A DNA stretch of 13,153 nt from assembly GCA_025774735.1 (NCBI GenBank), contig JALGZU010000081.1:1-13153 (forward strand), read 5' to 3'. The notes under the pieces are model-generated. The model was not told where the DNA came from, searched no databases, and worked only from the letters and a program-made list of their open reading frames with translations. Source of the stretch: a candidate division LCP-89 bacterium (GTDB lineage: Bacteria > Electryoneota > B3-LCP). A program made the position numbers and the translations under genes. Below are positions 1-7,746 of this stretch, piece by piece (position 1 is the first letter of the stretch; each line of letters begins with the position of its first letter).

Positions 1-2048
1 TAGTTATCGAACAGACCGTGAATGTACGCCAGTCCCCTCCACAGTGCCGCCGCCCCGTGGACGATGCCGTCGATTACATACTGGTCGAATACAGCGCAGA
101 TTTTCGCCAGCAGGTGGACGCCACCCACGAAGATGGTGTTGTAAACCTCGTCCACCCACCACTTGTGGAACATGCCCTTGTAGAAAATGCCCAGCCGCTT
201 CTGCCACTCCGCCGCCGAGATCTTCCACTGGTAGTAGGTGCGGTAGGCGATGAAGATGCCCAGACTTGCCATGATGATCGAGATGATCATGGCTGTGGTG
301 TGCGCCTGGTGATGGACGTGTTCGATGTGTTCGTCGTGAAGCGCCGCTTCGCCGGCGGCATCGTGCCCCTCCGCCTCTGCTTCTTCGGTCATGGCGTGGC
401 TTTCAACGGGCGTGGCGTCACCATGAGCTGTCGCCTCCGAGTGGACTGGCACTTCAATGCTCAAGTAACCTCGTGATGCCTTTTCGTCGGTATGAACAGG
501 AGCGTCCGTTACATAGACTTTCTCCGGGGTCGGGAACAGTTGCGCGAACCAGCCCTTGGCAGCCGACGTGGGATTGACGGTGGGCATCGTCCAGAAGAAG
601 AAGAGGCTCAGTACGGCCATGATCGTCACGGGGATGGTCATGTTGGCCGGAGCTTCGTGGAGGTGACCTTCGGCTTCTTCACCCATGCGAAACTTCCCGA
701 AAAAGGTCAGATAGACCAGCCGGAACATGTAGAAGGCGGTGAGAATCGCCGCGCCGAAGCCGAAGACCGGCAGGAGCCAGTTGCCCGGATGAAGCTGGGC
801 GTAGGCCAGCGTGCCCCCCAGGATAGCGTCCTTGGAGAGGAACCCGGCTGTGAAGGGTACTCCGGAGAGTGCCAGAGTCGCCAACAAGAACGTCCAGTAT
901 GTCAGCGGCATATATTTCTTCAAACCGCCCATGTTGCGCATGTCCTGCGGATCGGCATCGGAATGGATATGATGCAGGGCATGGTGCATGGCGTGGATAA
1001 CGCTGCCCGAACCGAGGAATAGCGCCGCCTTGAACATGGCATGCGTGCAGAGGTGGAAGAAGCCCGCCGTGTAGGCTCCCGCCCCCAGCGCCATGATCAT
1101 ATACCCTAATTGACTCAGCGTGGAATAAGCCAGCACCCGCTTTATGTCGTTCTGCGCCACCGCGATGGTTGCGGCGAAAAGGGCGGTAAAGCCGCCAATG
1201 TAGGCGATCACCAGCCCCGCGTCCGGGGTCAGGATGACGAACATGCGGGCAGTCAGGTAGACGCCTGCGGCGACCATGGTGGCGGCGTGGATCAGGGCGG
1301 AGACCGGGGTGGGACCTTCCATGGCGTCCGGCAGCCAGACGTGCAGGGGGAATTGCGCCGACTTGCCGATGGCTCCGCAGAAGAGGCACAGCCCGGTGAT
1401 GGTCAGCAGGGTGCCCGACATCTCGCCGCGGCCGACGGCGGCGGCGATTTCGTTCAGGTTCAACGTGCCCAGGTTTGTCAAGACCAGCATGATACCGATC
1501 AGCATGCCCGCGTCACCGACCCGATTGACGATAAAAGCCTTGACGGCGGCGTCCGAAGCGCTCTTCTTCTCGTACCAGTGTCCGATCAGGAGGTAACTGG
1601 AGAGACCCACCAGTTCCCAGAAGCAGAATATGACCAGCAGGTTGTCGGCCAGCACCAATCCCAGCATGCTGAAACTGAAGAAGGAGAGAAAGGCGAAGAA
1701 CCGCGAGTAGCGCACGTCGCCGTGCATGTAACCCACGCTGAAGAGGTGCACCAGCGAGCTTACCACCGTTACAATCACCAGCATCATGATGGCCATGTTA
1801 TCCAGGTTGACGCCGACGGTGAAGGTGTAATCGCCGAAAAAGAGCCAGTTGAACTGCCATGAGAGAGCGAAGTTAGCATCCCAGTTCCCCAGCATCTTAA
1901 AGAAGAGGTCGAACGCCAGGACGAGTCCCAGGAAGATCGCCGCCAGGCTCACCCAGTCGCCCCCGCGAGGCAGCCGTTTTCCCAGGAAGATAACGATGAT
2001 GAAGGCCGTGATCGGGGCCAGCAGGATGATTAAGGCTTCGGTTATCAT
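1..2048 (-). CDS. nuoL: NADH-quinone oxidoreductase subunit L (proton-pumping antiporter-like subunit), 3' end cut by window
   Basis: This is the membrane antiporter-like subunit at the distal end of complex I, which helps couple quinone reduction to ion translocation. The frame opens at ATG 2048-2046 (MITEALIILL) and stays open for 682 codons to the window edge, where the last two bases do not complete a codon. Family landmarks are present: FWELVGLSSYLL with the conserved Glu at about residue 145, GAIGKSAQFPLHVWLPDAMEGPTPVSALIHAATMV with the key Lys at about 229, and LSQLGYM near 312-317. The N-terminal Proton_antipo_N and central Proton_antipo_M regions are intact, and many hydrophobic segments cover residues 1-500. 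A hydrophilic linker at about 505-585 is rich in His, Glu and Ala and precedes a further membrane segment near 586-602. The gene lies 91 nt after nuoK, and nuoM/nuoN would be expected beyond the left edge. The family assignment is secure; the C-terminus is not visible. Confidence 0.97.
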   Translation of the reverse strand, partial: MITEALIILLAPITAFIIVIFLGKRLPRGGDWVSLAAIFLGLVLAFDLFFKMLGNWDANFALSWQFNWLFFGDYTFTVGVNLDNMAIMMLVIVTVVSSLVHLFSVGYMHGDVRYSRFFAFLSFFSFSMLGLVLADNLLVIFCFWELVGLSSYLLIGHWYEKKSASDAAVKAFIVNRVGDAGMLIGIMLVLTNLGTLNLNEIAAAVGRGEMSGTLLTITGLCLFCGAIGKSAQFPLHVWLPDAMEGPTPVSALIHAATMVAAGVYLTARMFVILTPDAGLVIAYIGGFTALFAATIAVAQNDIKRVLAYSTLSQLGYMIMALGAGAYTAGFFHLCTHAMFKAALFLGSGSVIHAMHHALHHIHSDADPQDMRNMGGLKKYMPLTYWTFLLATLALSGVPFTAGFLSKDAILGGTLAYAQLHPGNWLLPVFGFGAAILTAFYMFRLVYLTFFGKFRMGEEAEGHLHEAPANMTIPVTIMAVLSLFFFWTMPTVNPTSAAKGWFAQLFPTPEKVYVTDAPVHTDEKASRGYLSIEVPVHSEATAHGDATPVESHAMTEEAEAEGHDAAGEAALHDEHIEHVHHQAHTTAMIISIIMASLGIFIAYRTYYQWKISAAEWQKRLGIFYKGMFHKWWVDEVYNTIFVGGVHLLAKICAVFDQYVIDGIVHGAAALWRGLAYIHGLFDN

Positions 2049-2108
2049 AGTCGGTTTAAGGCACCCAGCCTGTTATGTATCGTTTCCGTAAATGTCAGTT
2101 GGTCAGGC

Positions 2109-2128
2109 GTCAGGCGTTCCCGCCTGAC
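2109..2128 (-). other. Intercistronic hairpin between nuoK and nuoL
   Basis: A perfect 8-bp inverted repeat lies in the 91-nt gap between the nuoK stop and the nuoL start: GTCAGGCG at 2109-2116 and CGCCTGAC at 2121-2128. In the minus-strand transcript the loop is GGAA, which fits the GNRA tetraloop class. The left arm is also the second copy of a 7-bp tandem repeat (TCAGGCG at 2103-2109 and 2110-2116). No U-run follows the stem in the transcript, so it does not look like an intrinsic terminator. An mRNA-stability or processing role is inference. Confidence 0.55.
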
Positions 2129-2139
2129 AGCACAGCCGG

Positions 2140-2445
2140 TTACCCTCGCAGTTGATCCGCCCGGTCTACTTCCGAGGTGGCGAGGGTGCGGTAGATGTTC
2201 AGGAAGATTGCCAGCGCCACGGCAGCTTCCGCGGCTGCCAGGATTATGACGAAGATGGCCGCGCCCTGACCCAGCAGATTACCGGCGGTGTAATGGCTGA
2301 AAACGACGAAGTTCAACGCCGCCGAATTCAGGATCAGTTCGACTCCCATCAGAATCGAGATGGCACTCTTGCGCGTCATCACGCAGAGCAGACCCAGGCA
2401 GAATAGGATCACTCCCACAGCGAGGAAGATATGGAAATCACTCAT
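2140..2445 (-). CDS. nuoK: NADH-quinone oxidoreductase subunit K
   Basis: This is a small three-helix membrane subunit of complex I, forming part of the proton path next to NuoJ and NuoA. The 101-residue length is normal for the family. Hydrophobic segments sit at about residues 4-22, 29-50 and 61-84. The two intramembrane glutamates expected in NuoK are visible: Glu36 in ILMGVELILNSAALNFV and Glu73 in FVIILAAAEAAVALAIF. The start at ATG 2445-2443 is supported by a strong GGAGGAGG ribosome site inside the end of nuoJ, which nuoK overlaps by 8 nt, so the two are probably translationally coupled. Confidence 0.97.
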   Translation of the reverse strand: MSDFHIFLAVGVILFCLGLLCVMTRKSAISILMGVELILNSAALNFVVFSHYTAGNLLGQGAAIFVIILAAAEAAVALAIFLNIYRTLATSEVDRADQLRG

Positions 2446-2950
2446 GGTCGTCCTCCTCCCGGGGCCTGGAGATGCGCATCGCCCCGATCAAAGCGGCCAG
2501 CAGCAGCACGCTGGCAACTTCGAAGGGAACCAGATAGGTAGTCAGCAGGAGCTTGCCGATACTCTTGGTGGTCGGTTCTGCCGTGGGAATCAACAGGTTC
2601 CAGTCCGCCGAGAACATCACGTAGATCAAGACCGCAGCGATGGCTCCGACTGGCAAAAGCGCCATGTAGCGCTGGTGCGTCTGTTCCGGGATGGTTTTGC
2701 TGTATATTTTCGCCGTCAGGAAGACGCCGAAGATGATCAGGGTCAGAATGCCGCCAACATATATCAGCATCTGGCTGGCGGCCAGGAAGTCCGCAGCCAG
2801 GAACAGGTAGAGTCCAGCAACGCCGATGAATGTGAAGAGCAGGGCGAAGGCGGCATAGATGATCCGCTTGTTGAAAACCACCACGATGGCCGATCCGACG
2901 GTTAAAACGACCAGCAGCCAGAAGATGGCCCTTGTCAAAATCTCGATCAT
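2438..2950 (-). CDS. nuoJ: NADH-quinone oxidoreductase subunit J
   Basis: This is a membrane subunit of complex I (ND6-type). The 170-residue protein has about five hydrophobic segments: near residues 4-26, 30-50, 54-77, 90-112 and 138-160. The third carries the conserved family signature AADFLAASQMLIYVGGILTLI, where a pi-bulge in the helix takes part in conformational coupling in homologues. The length is close to the family norm, without the long C-terminal extension seen in some bacteria. Its ATG overlaps the nuoI stop as ATGA (2947-2950), and its own end overlaps nuoK. This places it inside a tightly packed nuoI-J-K block. Confidence 0.96.
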   Translation of the reverse strand: MIEILTRAIFWLLVVLTVGSAIVVVFNKRIIYAAFALLFTFIGVAGLYLFLAADFLAASQMLIYVGGILTLIIFGVFLTAKIYSKTIPEQTHQRYMALLPVGAIAAVLIYVMFSADWNLLIPTAEPTTKSIGKLLLTTYLVPFEVASVLLLAALIGAMRISRPREEDDHE

Positions 2951-3674
2951 TCCCCCTCCTTTTCGTCCTGGTTCCCCGGCGTTTCAGGGGGTTCGCCAGC
3001 TTCGGGTTCCTGGGATTTCTCGTCCGAATGCTGTTCATCTGAATCGGTAGCGGTCGCTTCAGGTGCAGGTTTCTCTGGAGCTTCCACGGATTTCTCGTCA
3101 GCTTCGGCAGCCGCTTTGGCCGCTTTCGCCGCCGCCGCTTCGGCCGCAGCTTTCTCCTTGGCGGCCTTCATTTCGGCGGCTCGTTGCTGCAACCGCTGGC
3201 GCTCTTCCGCTGAGTAAGTCGCCCAACGCCTCATCATCCCTTCCTGGGTCAGCGATATCTCTTCGTGCATATTTTCCCAGTGAATGGATTCGGTGGGGCA
3301 GGCTTCTGTGCAGAGGCCGCAATGCACGCACTTCAATGCACGCACTTCGCCATCTCCACGTCGAAGAGGAGGACGTGCAGTTTCCTCGGCTTGCCGTCAG
3401 GCATCGGGGGCAGGTTATCTTCTTCCAGGGCTTTGGCAGTTTCGACGTGAATGATCTCCACCGGGCAGGCGCGCACGCATTGCAGGCATCCATTGCAGGA
3501 GTCGATGTCGACCGCCAGGAGCGTGCGGGCACGCGGCGGATAAGTCAGCTTCTCTTTGGGATACTGGACGGTGATGGTGGGCATGAAGATGTGCCGAAAG
3601 GTCACCTGCATACCCAGCAGGGTCGTCACCACACCGAGGTAAATATCCCTGAAGTAGCGGTAGATCGGATTCAT
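2947..3674 (-). pseudogene. nuoI: NADH-quinone oxidoreductase subunit I (2x[4Fe-4S] ferredoxin-type), frameshifted by a 14-bp tandem duplication
   Basis: NuoI carries clusters N6a and N6b on the electron path to quinone. Reading starts at ATG 3674-3672 (MNPIYRYFRDIYLG). The first motif, Cys60-x2-Cys63-x2-Cys66-x3-Cys70-Pro, is intact. The frame then runs into the second motif (DVEMAKCVH) and stops at TGA 3335-3333, giving 113 residues. The remainder is open in another frame from a GTG at 3345 to 2947 (132 codons) and carries CVHCGLCTEACP. The break lies within an exact duplication of 14 bp (3321-3348). With one copy removed, the gene encodes 237 residues with both motifs (second at Cys111, 114, 117, 121). 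The restored protein has a long tail: Ala/Lys/Glu-rich helix at about 150-187, then acidic Pro-rich sequence to 237, ending ATGA into nuoJ. This could be a real mutation, an assembly or read error, or two coupled half-proteins. Identity as nuoI is certain; functional status is open. Confidence 0.9.
3321..3348. repeat. Exact 14-bp tandem duplication inside nuoI
   Basis: AATGCACGCACTTC occurs at 3321-3334 and again, without any difference, at 3335-3348. Because 14 is not a multiple of three, it shifts the reading frame of nuoI exactly at the codons Lys-Cys-Val-His of the second 4Fe-4S motif. Deleting one copy gives an uninterrupted MAKCVHCGLCTEAC reading. It is either a slippage-type duplication or an assembly artefact. 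Confidence 0.95.
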
Positions 3675-3686
3675 GATTTCCCAGGT

Positions 3687-3714
3687 ATTCAGAAGTCAGG
3701 AGCCAGGATTCAGA
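3687..3714. repeat. Four degenerate heptamer repeats upstream of nuoI
   Basis: Four consecutive 7-mers fit the consensus AKYCAGR: ATTCAGA (3687-3693), AGTCAGG (3694-3700), AGCCAGG (3701-3707) and ATTCAGA (3708-3714). They sit in the 124-nt nuoH-nuoI gap, ending 12 bp before the nuoI start codon. The pattern resembles the short tandemly repeated heptanucleotide elements known from some bacterial genomes, such as those of cyanobacteria. No function is evident. The rest of the gap (3715-3798) is AT-rich and shows no gene. Confidence 0.5.
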
Positions 3715-3798
3715 CCAGTTTATCTTATGACACTTTTCTGTTACTGTAAGAGGTAATCAACATATACAGCTTTATGATTTACTTTGCGGAAGCCGTTC

Positions 3799-4815
3799 TT
3801 ACCCCCCCAGCACTATCCACAAACCCACCAACAGCAGGTTGGCGAAGGAGAAGGGTAGGAATATCTTCCAGCAGACGTGCATTAGCTGATCGACTCGCAG
3901 CCGCGGCAGCGTCCAGCGCAGCCACATCTGTACGATCACCAGAGCCAGCGACTTGCCGATGAACCAGATCGGCCCCGGTATAAATGCAAGGAACGGAAAC
4001 GGGGCGTGCCACCCGCCCAGGAATACCGTCGCTGCGATGGCCGATACCACGAACATATTCCCGTATTCGGCCAGGAAGAAGACGGCGAAGCGCATCCCCG
4101 AATACTCCACGTGGAAGCCGGATACCAGTTCAGACTCGGCTTCAGGAATGTCGAAGGGCGTGCGGTTGACCTCCGCCAACGACGCCCAGAAGTAGATGAC
4201 AAAAGCGATGAGACCGAACGGAAACGTCTGGAAGACGTACCAGTTCCAGAACCAGCCCGTCTGATTGGCGACGATGGTCTGCATGGACATCGTCCCTGCG
4301 ATCATCACGGGGATGAGTAGCGAGAGCGCCACAGGTACTTCGTAGGAGACCATCTGTGCTGCCGACCGCATGGCGCCGTAGAGCGCCCATTTGTTGTTCG
4401 ACGCCCAACCCGCCATCAGAATCCCGATCACTACCAGGGACGTCACCGCGATGACGTAATAGACTCCGATGTTCAAATCGGTGCCGATCAGGTTCGAGGC
4501 AAAGGGCAGGACCGCGAATCCGGCCAGGCTGCCGATGAACACCAGGTAAGGCGCCAGTTTGAAAAGCTTCCGGTCTGCCGCGGCCGGGATAATATCCTCC
4601 TTTAAAATCAGCTTCAGGGCATCGGCGATGGTCTGCGACCAGCCGTGCCAGCCGCCGGTCATCATGGGACCAAGCCGGTCCTGGAGGTGAGCGGACACCT
4701 TCCGTTCCAGCCAGATCGCTAGCAAGGCAAAGACAAACAGGAAAAGCACCACGCCGATTAGGTAGACGACTGAAATCAGCAGATCGGTATACGGTTCTAA
4801 GAAGCTAAAATTCAT
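3799..4815 (-). CDS. nuoH: NADH-quinone oxidoreductase subunit H
   Basis: This is the ND1-type membrane subunit of complex I. It joins the membrane arm to the hydrophilic arm and helps form the quinone-entry chamber. The 338-residue protein has about eight hydrophobic segments and the expected signatures. WLERK lies at about residues 35-39. LQDRLGP at 44-50 is followed by [20 protein letters not shown] at 59-78. The long acidic loop [20 protein letters not shown] spans 215-234, and [17 protein letters not shown] follows. The start at ATG 4815-4813 overlaps the nuoD stop as ATGA, implying coupled translation. In many bacteria nuoE, F and G lie between nuoD and nuoH; here they do not. It ends in TAA, then a 124-nt gap to nuoI. 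Confidence 0.98.
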   Translation of the reverse strand: MNFSFLEPYTDLLISVVYLIGVVLFLFVFALLAIWLERKVSAHLQDRLGPMMTGGWHGWSQTIADALKLILKEDIIPAAADRKLFKLAPYLVFIGSLAGFAVLPFASNLIGTDLNIGVYYVIAVTSLVVIGILMAGWASNNKWALYGAMRSAAQMVSYEVPVALSLLIPVMIAGTMSMQTIVANQTGWFWNWYVFQTFPFGLIAFVIYFWASLAEVNRTPFDIPEAESELVSGFHVEYSGMRFAVFFLAEYGNMFVVSAIAATVFLGGWHAPFPFLAFIPGPIWFIGKSLALVIVQMWLRWTLPRLRVDQLMHVCWKIFLPFSFANLLLVGLWIVLGG

Positions 4816-6002
4816 CGGTCAACCTCACCCAGGACGATATCGACACTGGCGATGACGGCGACGAGATCGGCGATCAACACCCCGGTGGAAAAAGCCGGAA
4901 TGGCTGATACGGAGCAGTACGCTCCGGAGCGGGCTTTGACTCGGTAGGGCGTCTTGGTGCCGTCTGAAACTATGTAGAAGCCAAGTTCGCCGCGCGGCGC
5001 TTCCGTGCTCATGTAGGCGTCGCCCACGGGCATTTTATTGAAACTCTTGGGAATTTTCTCTTTCACGTCACCTTCTGGCAGGCGATCCAGCGCCTGGCGG
5101 ATGATCTTCAGCGATTCAGTGATTTCCCGCACGCGCACGATGTACCGGTCCCAGCAATCGCCCACCTGGCCTTTTTCGCCGCGACCAATTGCTGGTTCGA
5201 AATCGTATTTCTCGTATCCGCTATAGGGCATGTCTCGCCTTAAATCCCAGTCAACGCCGCTGGCTCGCAGATTCGGTCCCGTAACCCCGTATGAGATGGC
5301 AACATCTCCCGGCAGTACTCCAACGTTCGCCGTCCGTTCGATAAAAATCTTATTGTATGATAGCAATTGATTCAGTTCAGGGATCTTCGGGTCCATGAAA
5401 TCGCAGAATTCACGCACCTTGTCCGTCCAACCGTCGGGCACGTCCTGCGCCACTCCGCCGATGCGAATGTAGTTGTACAATAGGCGGCTGCCGCTCAACT
5501 CCTCCAGCAGATCGATGATGTGCTCCCGCTCCTGGAAGAGGTACAACAATGGCGTCCAGGCGCCGACATCGAGACCGAAGGTCGCCAGCAAAACGCAGTG
5601 GCTGGCGATCCGGTTCAATTCGCAAACGATAACCCGCAGCGTCTCCACCCGGTCGTTAACCTCGATCCCCATCAACTTCTCGACCGCCAGGCAATACCCT
5701 AAACTCATGTTCATACTGCCGAGGTAATCCATGCGGTCGGTGTAAGGGATCACCTGGTTCCAGGCGACGTTCTCGGCAACCTTCTCGAAACAGCGGTGCA
5801 GGTAGCCGATGTAAGGTGTGATCTTGGTGACCACTTCACCGTCGGTTTCCAGTTCGAGACGTAGCACTCCGTGAGTCGCAGGGTGCTGAGGCCCCATCTG
5901 CAGGGTCATCCGCTCCCCGAAAGGATCGACGCTCCCCGCGATCCTCTCCCATTTTTCGGGGACCGGCCCCAGGGCTATATTTAGCTCTTTAGTTTCCTTC
6001 AT
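4812..6002 (-). CDS. nuoD: NADH-quinone oxidoreductase subunit D (49-kDa-type)
   Basis: This hydrophilic-arm subunit, related to the large subunit of NiFe hydrogenases, forms the quinone-reduction pocket with NuoB. The 396-residue length is normal for a stand-alone NuoD, with no NuoC fusion. [14 protein letters not shown] holds the pocket histidines (His40 and His44). [12 protein letters not shown] holds the conserved tyrosine region at about 87-98. Near the C-terminus are [14 protein letters not shown], then the hallmark ending [19 protein letters not shown]. The NiFe-ligating cysteines of hydrogenases are not conserved in the family, as expected. The ATG at 6002-6000 overlaps the end of nuoC by 14 nt, and the stop overlaps nuoH. 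Confidence 0.98.
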   Translation of the reverse strand: MKETKELNIALGPVPEKWERIAGSVDPFGERMTLQMGPQHPATHGVLRLELETDGEVVTKITPYIGYLHRCFEKVAENVAWNQVIPYTDRMDYLGSMNMSLGYCLAVEKLMGIEVNDRVETLRVIVCELNRIASHCVLLATFGLDVGAWTPLLYLFQEREHIIDLLEELSGSRLLYNYIRIGGVAQDVPDGWTDKVREFCDFMDPKIPELNQLLSYNKIFIERTANVGVLPGDVAISYGVTGPNLRASGVDWDLRRDMPYSGYEKYDFEPAIGRGEKGQVGDCWDRYIVRVREITESLKIIRQALDRLPEGDVKEKIPKSFNKMPVGDAYMSTEAPRGELGFYIVSDGTKTPYRVKARSGAYCSVSAIPAFSTGVLIADLVAVIASVDIVLGEVDR

Positions 6003-6486
6003 CGGTGGAACCTGGTACTGCGTTGGTTAGAGGAATCTTGTGCCAGAATTTGGGGGGCTCGTAATCCTTGCGCAGCGGATGGCCTTCCCAATCCTCGGGC
6101 AGTAAGATGCGCCGGTGATCCTGATGACTTTGAAAACGCATTCCCACGAGGTCATACGCCTCCCGTTCGTGCCATTCGGCCGTCCGCCAGATGGAAGAGA
6201 CGGTCGGAATGACAGCATCATCCTTGGGGCAGCGCACCTTCAGAACGATCTGATGCTTGTGTTGCTGAGATCTCAGATGATAAACCACTTCTAAATGTTC
6301 CGGCCAGTCCAGCCCGGAAAGGCACATCAGGAGATCAAAGTTTAGCTCGGGATCCTCTTTCAAGAGTCTGGCGACGTCCGTGATCGCTTCGCGGGGCACC
6401 TCGATGGAAGGGTCCGGAGGCGTGTCGTTCAGGATTACCTGGAATCCTGCGGCGCTGAGTTTGCCGCTAATCTCTTCGGGGGTCAT
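5989..6486 (-). CDS. nuoC: NADH-quinone oxidoreductase subunit C (30-kDa-type)
   Basis: This is a peripheral-arm subunit of complex I that packs against NuoD. The protein has 165 residues and starts at ATG 6486-6484 (MTPEEISGKL). The family signature lies at about residues 105-142: WHEREAYDLVGMRFQSH followed by RRILLPEDWEGHPLRKDY. The N-terminal half (about 30-100) is the usual alpha/beta region with LDWPEHLEVVYHL. It carries no cofactor. It is separated from nuoB by 120 nt, which contains no other gene, and overlaps nuoD by 14 nt. It is shorter than the mitochondrial 30-kDa homologue but typical for short bacterial NuoC. Confidence 0.97.
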   Translation of the reverse strand: MTPEEISGKLSAAGFQVILNDTPPDPSIEVPREAITDVARLLKEDPELNFDLLMCLSGLDWPEHLEVVYHLRSQQHKHQIVLKVRCPKDDAVIPTVSSIWRTAEWHEREAYDLVGMRFQSHQDHRRILLPEDWEGHPLRKDYEPPKFWHKIPLTNAVPGSTDEGN

Positions 6487-6606
6487 TGTGATTTATACCT
6501 TGTTAGGTTACCGTCCTATATGGATATTGCTTCTGATTGTAAACCTGATAAGGGAAGACCTCCGCCGCGATTCATTTCACACCAGGATCAACATCGGCGG
6601 ATCCGC

Positions 6607-7095
6607 TTATCCGGTCTTTTTTGCCAGCGTCTCTTGTCTGATCAGTTCTTTCAATTCCAGGTAGCCGTCCAGCAGCGCTTCGGGCCGCGGGGGACAGCCG
6701 GGAATATAGACGTCGACAGGGAGAATCTGGTCAACTCCCTTAACCACGTGATACCCGTGCTGCCAGTAGGGGCCGCCGGTGTTGGCGCAGGATCCCATGG
6801 AGATCACCCAGCGCGGTTCGGGCATCTGATCGTAGAGCCGCCGGACGCGCTCGGCCATCTTGGCGGTGAGCGTCCCCGAGACGAGCAGGCAGTCAGCCTG
6901 GCGGGGCGATGGACGCGGAAAAATCCCCAGGCGATCCAGATCGAATCGGGATGCATTGGTGCACATCATCTCGATGGCACAACAGGCCAATCCGAAGGTG
7001 AGTGGCCAGATCGAACTCAATCTCGCCCAATTGAACAGTTTATCGACTGAGGTGATGATCACATTAGGGCCGTAGCGGCCTTCCAGTATTCCCAT
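6607..7095 (-). CDS. nuoB: NADH-quinone oxidoreductase subunit B (cluster N2 subunit)
   Basis: This is the PSST-type subunit that binds cluster N2, the 4Fe-4S centre that hands electrons to quinone. The protein has 162 residues. The four expected ligands are present: tandem Cys38-Cys39 in [11 protein letters not shown], Cys103 in [14 protein letters not shown], and Cys134 in [25 protein letters not shown] at about 73-81 is also a family signature. The start at ATG 7095-7093 (MGILEGRYG) gives the normal length. It is 91 nt downstream of nuoA and 120 nt upstream of nuoC, looser than the rest of the operon, and neither gap contains a recognisable gene. Confidence 0.98.
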   Translation of the reverse strand: MGILEGRYGPNVIITSVDKLFNWARLSSIWPLTFGLACCAIEMMCTNASRFDLDRLGIFPRPSPRQADCLLVSGTLTAKMAERVRRLYDQMPEPRWVISMGSCANTGGPYWQHGYHVVKGVDQILPVDVYIPGCPPRPEALLDGYLELKELIRQETLAKKTG

Positions 7096-7186
7096 CTCTG
7101 CTCTCGTGCGATGATATTGCGATGATCTAACGCTTGGATAGTTTTATACAACTGACGCGAGGTGGCCGGGTTGCCACATCTCGTCA

Positions 7187-7600
7187 TCAATCCTGCGAAC
7201 CGGGTTCTGAATCTTGCTGAGTGGATAGGGTCGCGACCTTGGGTTTCGGCTTGATCCATTCCAGGTCGCGCTTGGCCCATACATAGGCCAGACCGACGGA
7301 GAGAATAACGACGAAGACGGCCATCTCGATCCAGGCGAACATACCCAGATCCCTCAAGTTCACACCCCAGGGAAACAGAAACAGGACCTCTACATCGAAC
7401 ACCAGGAATATCAGAGCGATGACGTAAAAGCGGGTGTTGAATCGGATCCAGGGGGAACCGATCGGTTCTTCACCGCATTCATAGGTGGTGAGTTTCTCCG
7501 GGTAGGGCTTTCGCGGGGATAACAACCGCTGCAGAAACAGTGCGATGAAAACCACACCGGCCGCCGCCGCGAAAAAGATGAAAACTGGTCCGAAATCCAT
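7187..7600 (-). CDS. nuoA: NADH-quinone oxidoreductase subunit A
   Basis: This is the ND3-type membrane subunit and the first gene of the operon. From ATG 7600-7598 (MDFGPVFIFF) it encodes 137 residues with three membrane helices at about 4-24, 56-79 and 86-106. The functional loop motif YECG lies at 40-43, and FDVE, with its conserved membrane acid, at 68-71. The C-terminal tail after residue 110 is charged. I prefer this start to the in-frame TTG at 7648. The ATG has a GGAG ribosome site 5 nt upstream, and the TTG lies inside the -35 box of the operon promoter, so it would not be transcribed. Confidence 0.97.
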   Translation of the reverse strand: MDFGPVFIFFAAAAGVVFIALFLQRLLSPRKPYPEKLTTYECGEEPIGSPWIRFNTRFYVIALIFLVFDVEVLFLFPWGVNLRDLGMFAWIEMAVFVVILSVGLAYVWAKRDLEWIKPKPKVATLSTQQDSEPGSQD

Positions 7601-7624
7601 GGATTCTCCGTGCGAAATTTCACT

Positions 7625-7653
7625 AATATACAAAATGAGGAGAATCAAGTCAA
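7625..7653 (-). promoter_or_regulatory. Candidate sigma70-type promoter of the nuo operon
   Basis: On the minus strand, TTGACT (7653-7648) is followed after exactly 17 nt by TATATT (7630-7625). Transcription would begin near 7618, giving an untranslated leader of about 18 nt before the nuoA ATG at 7600, with GGAG just ahead of it. Each box differs from consensus at a single position. This is a sequence match only. Confidence 0.75.
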
Positions 7654-7698
7654 CGAAAATTCCCGATTCTCGCCTTCAGCCGTAATTTCGGATAGGAC

Positions 7699-7727
7699 TT
7701 GCATCCATTACGCGGGGTAATTATATT
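7699..7727 (+). promoter_or_regulatory. Candidate sigma70-type promoter of the Nudix gene
   Basis: TTGCAT (7699-7704), a 17-nt spacer and TATATT (7722-7727) precede a full AGGAGG ribosome site at 7737-7742 and ATG at 7747. The leader would be only about 13 nt. This promoter is divergent from the nuo promoter, with their -35 boxes about 45 bp apart, so one regulator could affect both. Confidence 0.65.
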
Positions 7728-7746
7728 ACCCGGCACAGGAGGATAG

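Noticed and set aside
679..1389. 236-codon minus-strand frame inside nuoL
   Set aside because: It is a shadow frame of the clear NuoL coding frame, with Arg/His/Gly-rich nonsense composition.
1110..1862. 250-codon plus-strand frame opposite nuoL
   Set aside because: It is an antisense shadow rich in Gln, His, Asp and Gly with no recognisable motif, arising from the codon bias of NuoL.
7601..7648. Longer nuoA starting at a TTG at 7648
   Set aside because: The TTG lies inside the -35 box of the operon promoter, and ATG 7600 has a proper GGAG site and the normal family N-terminus.
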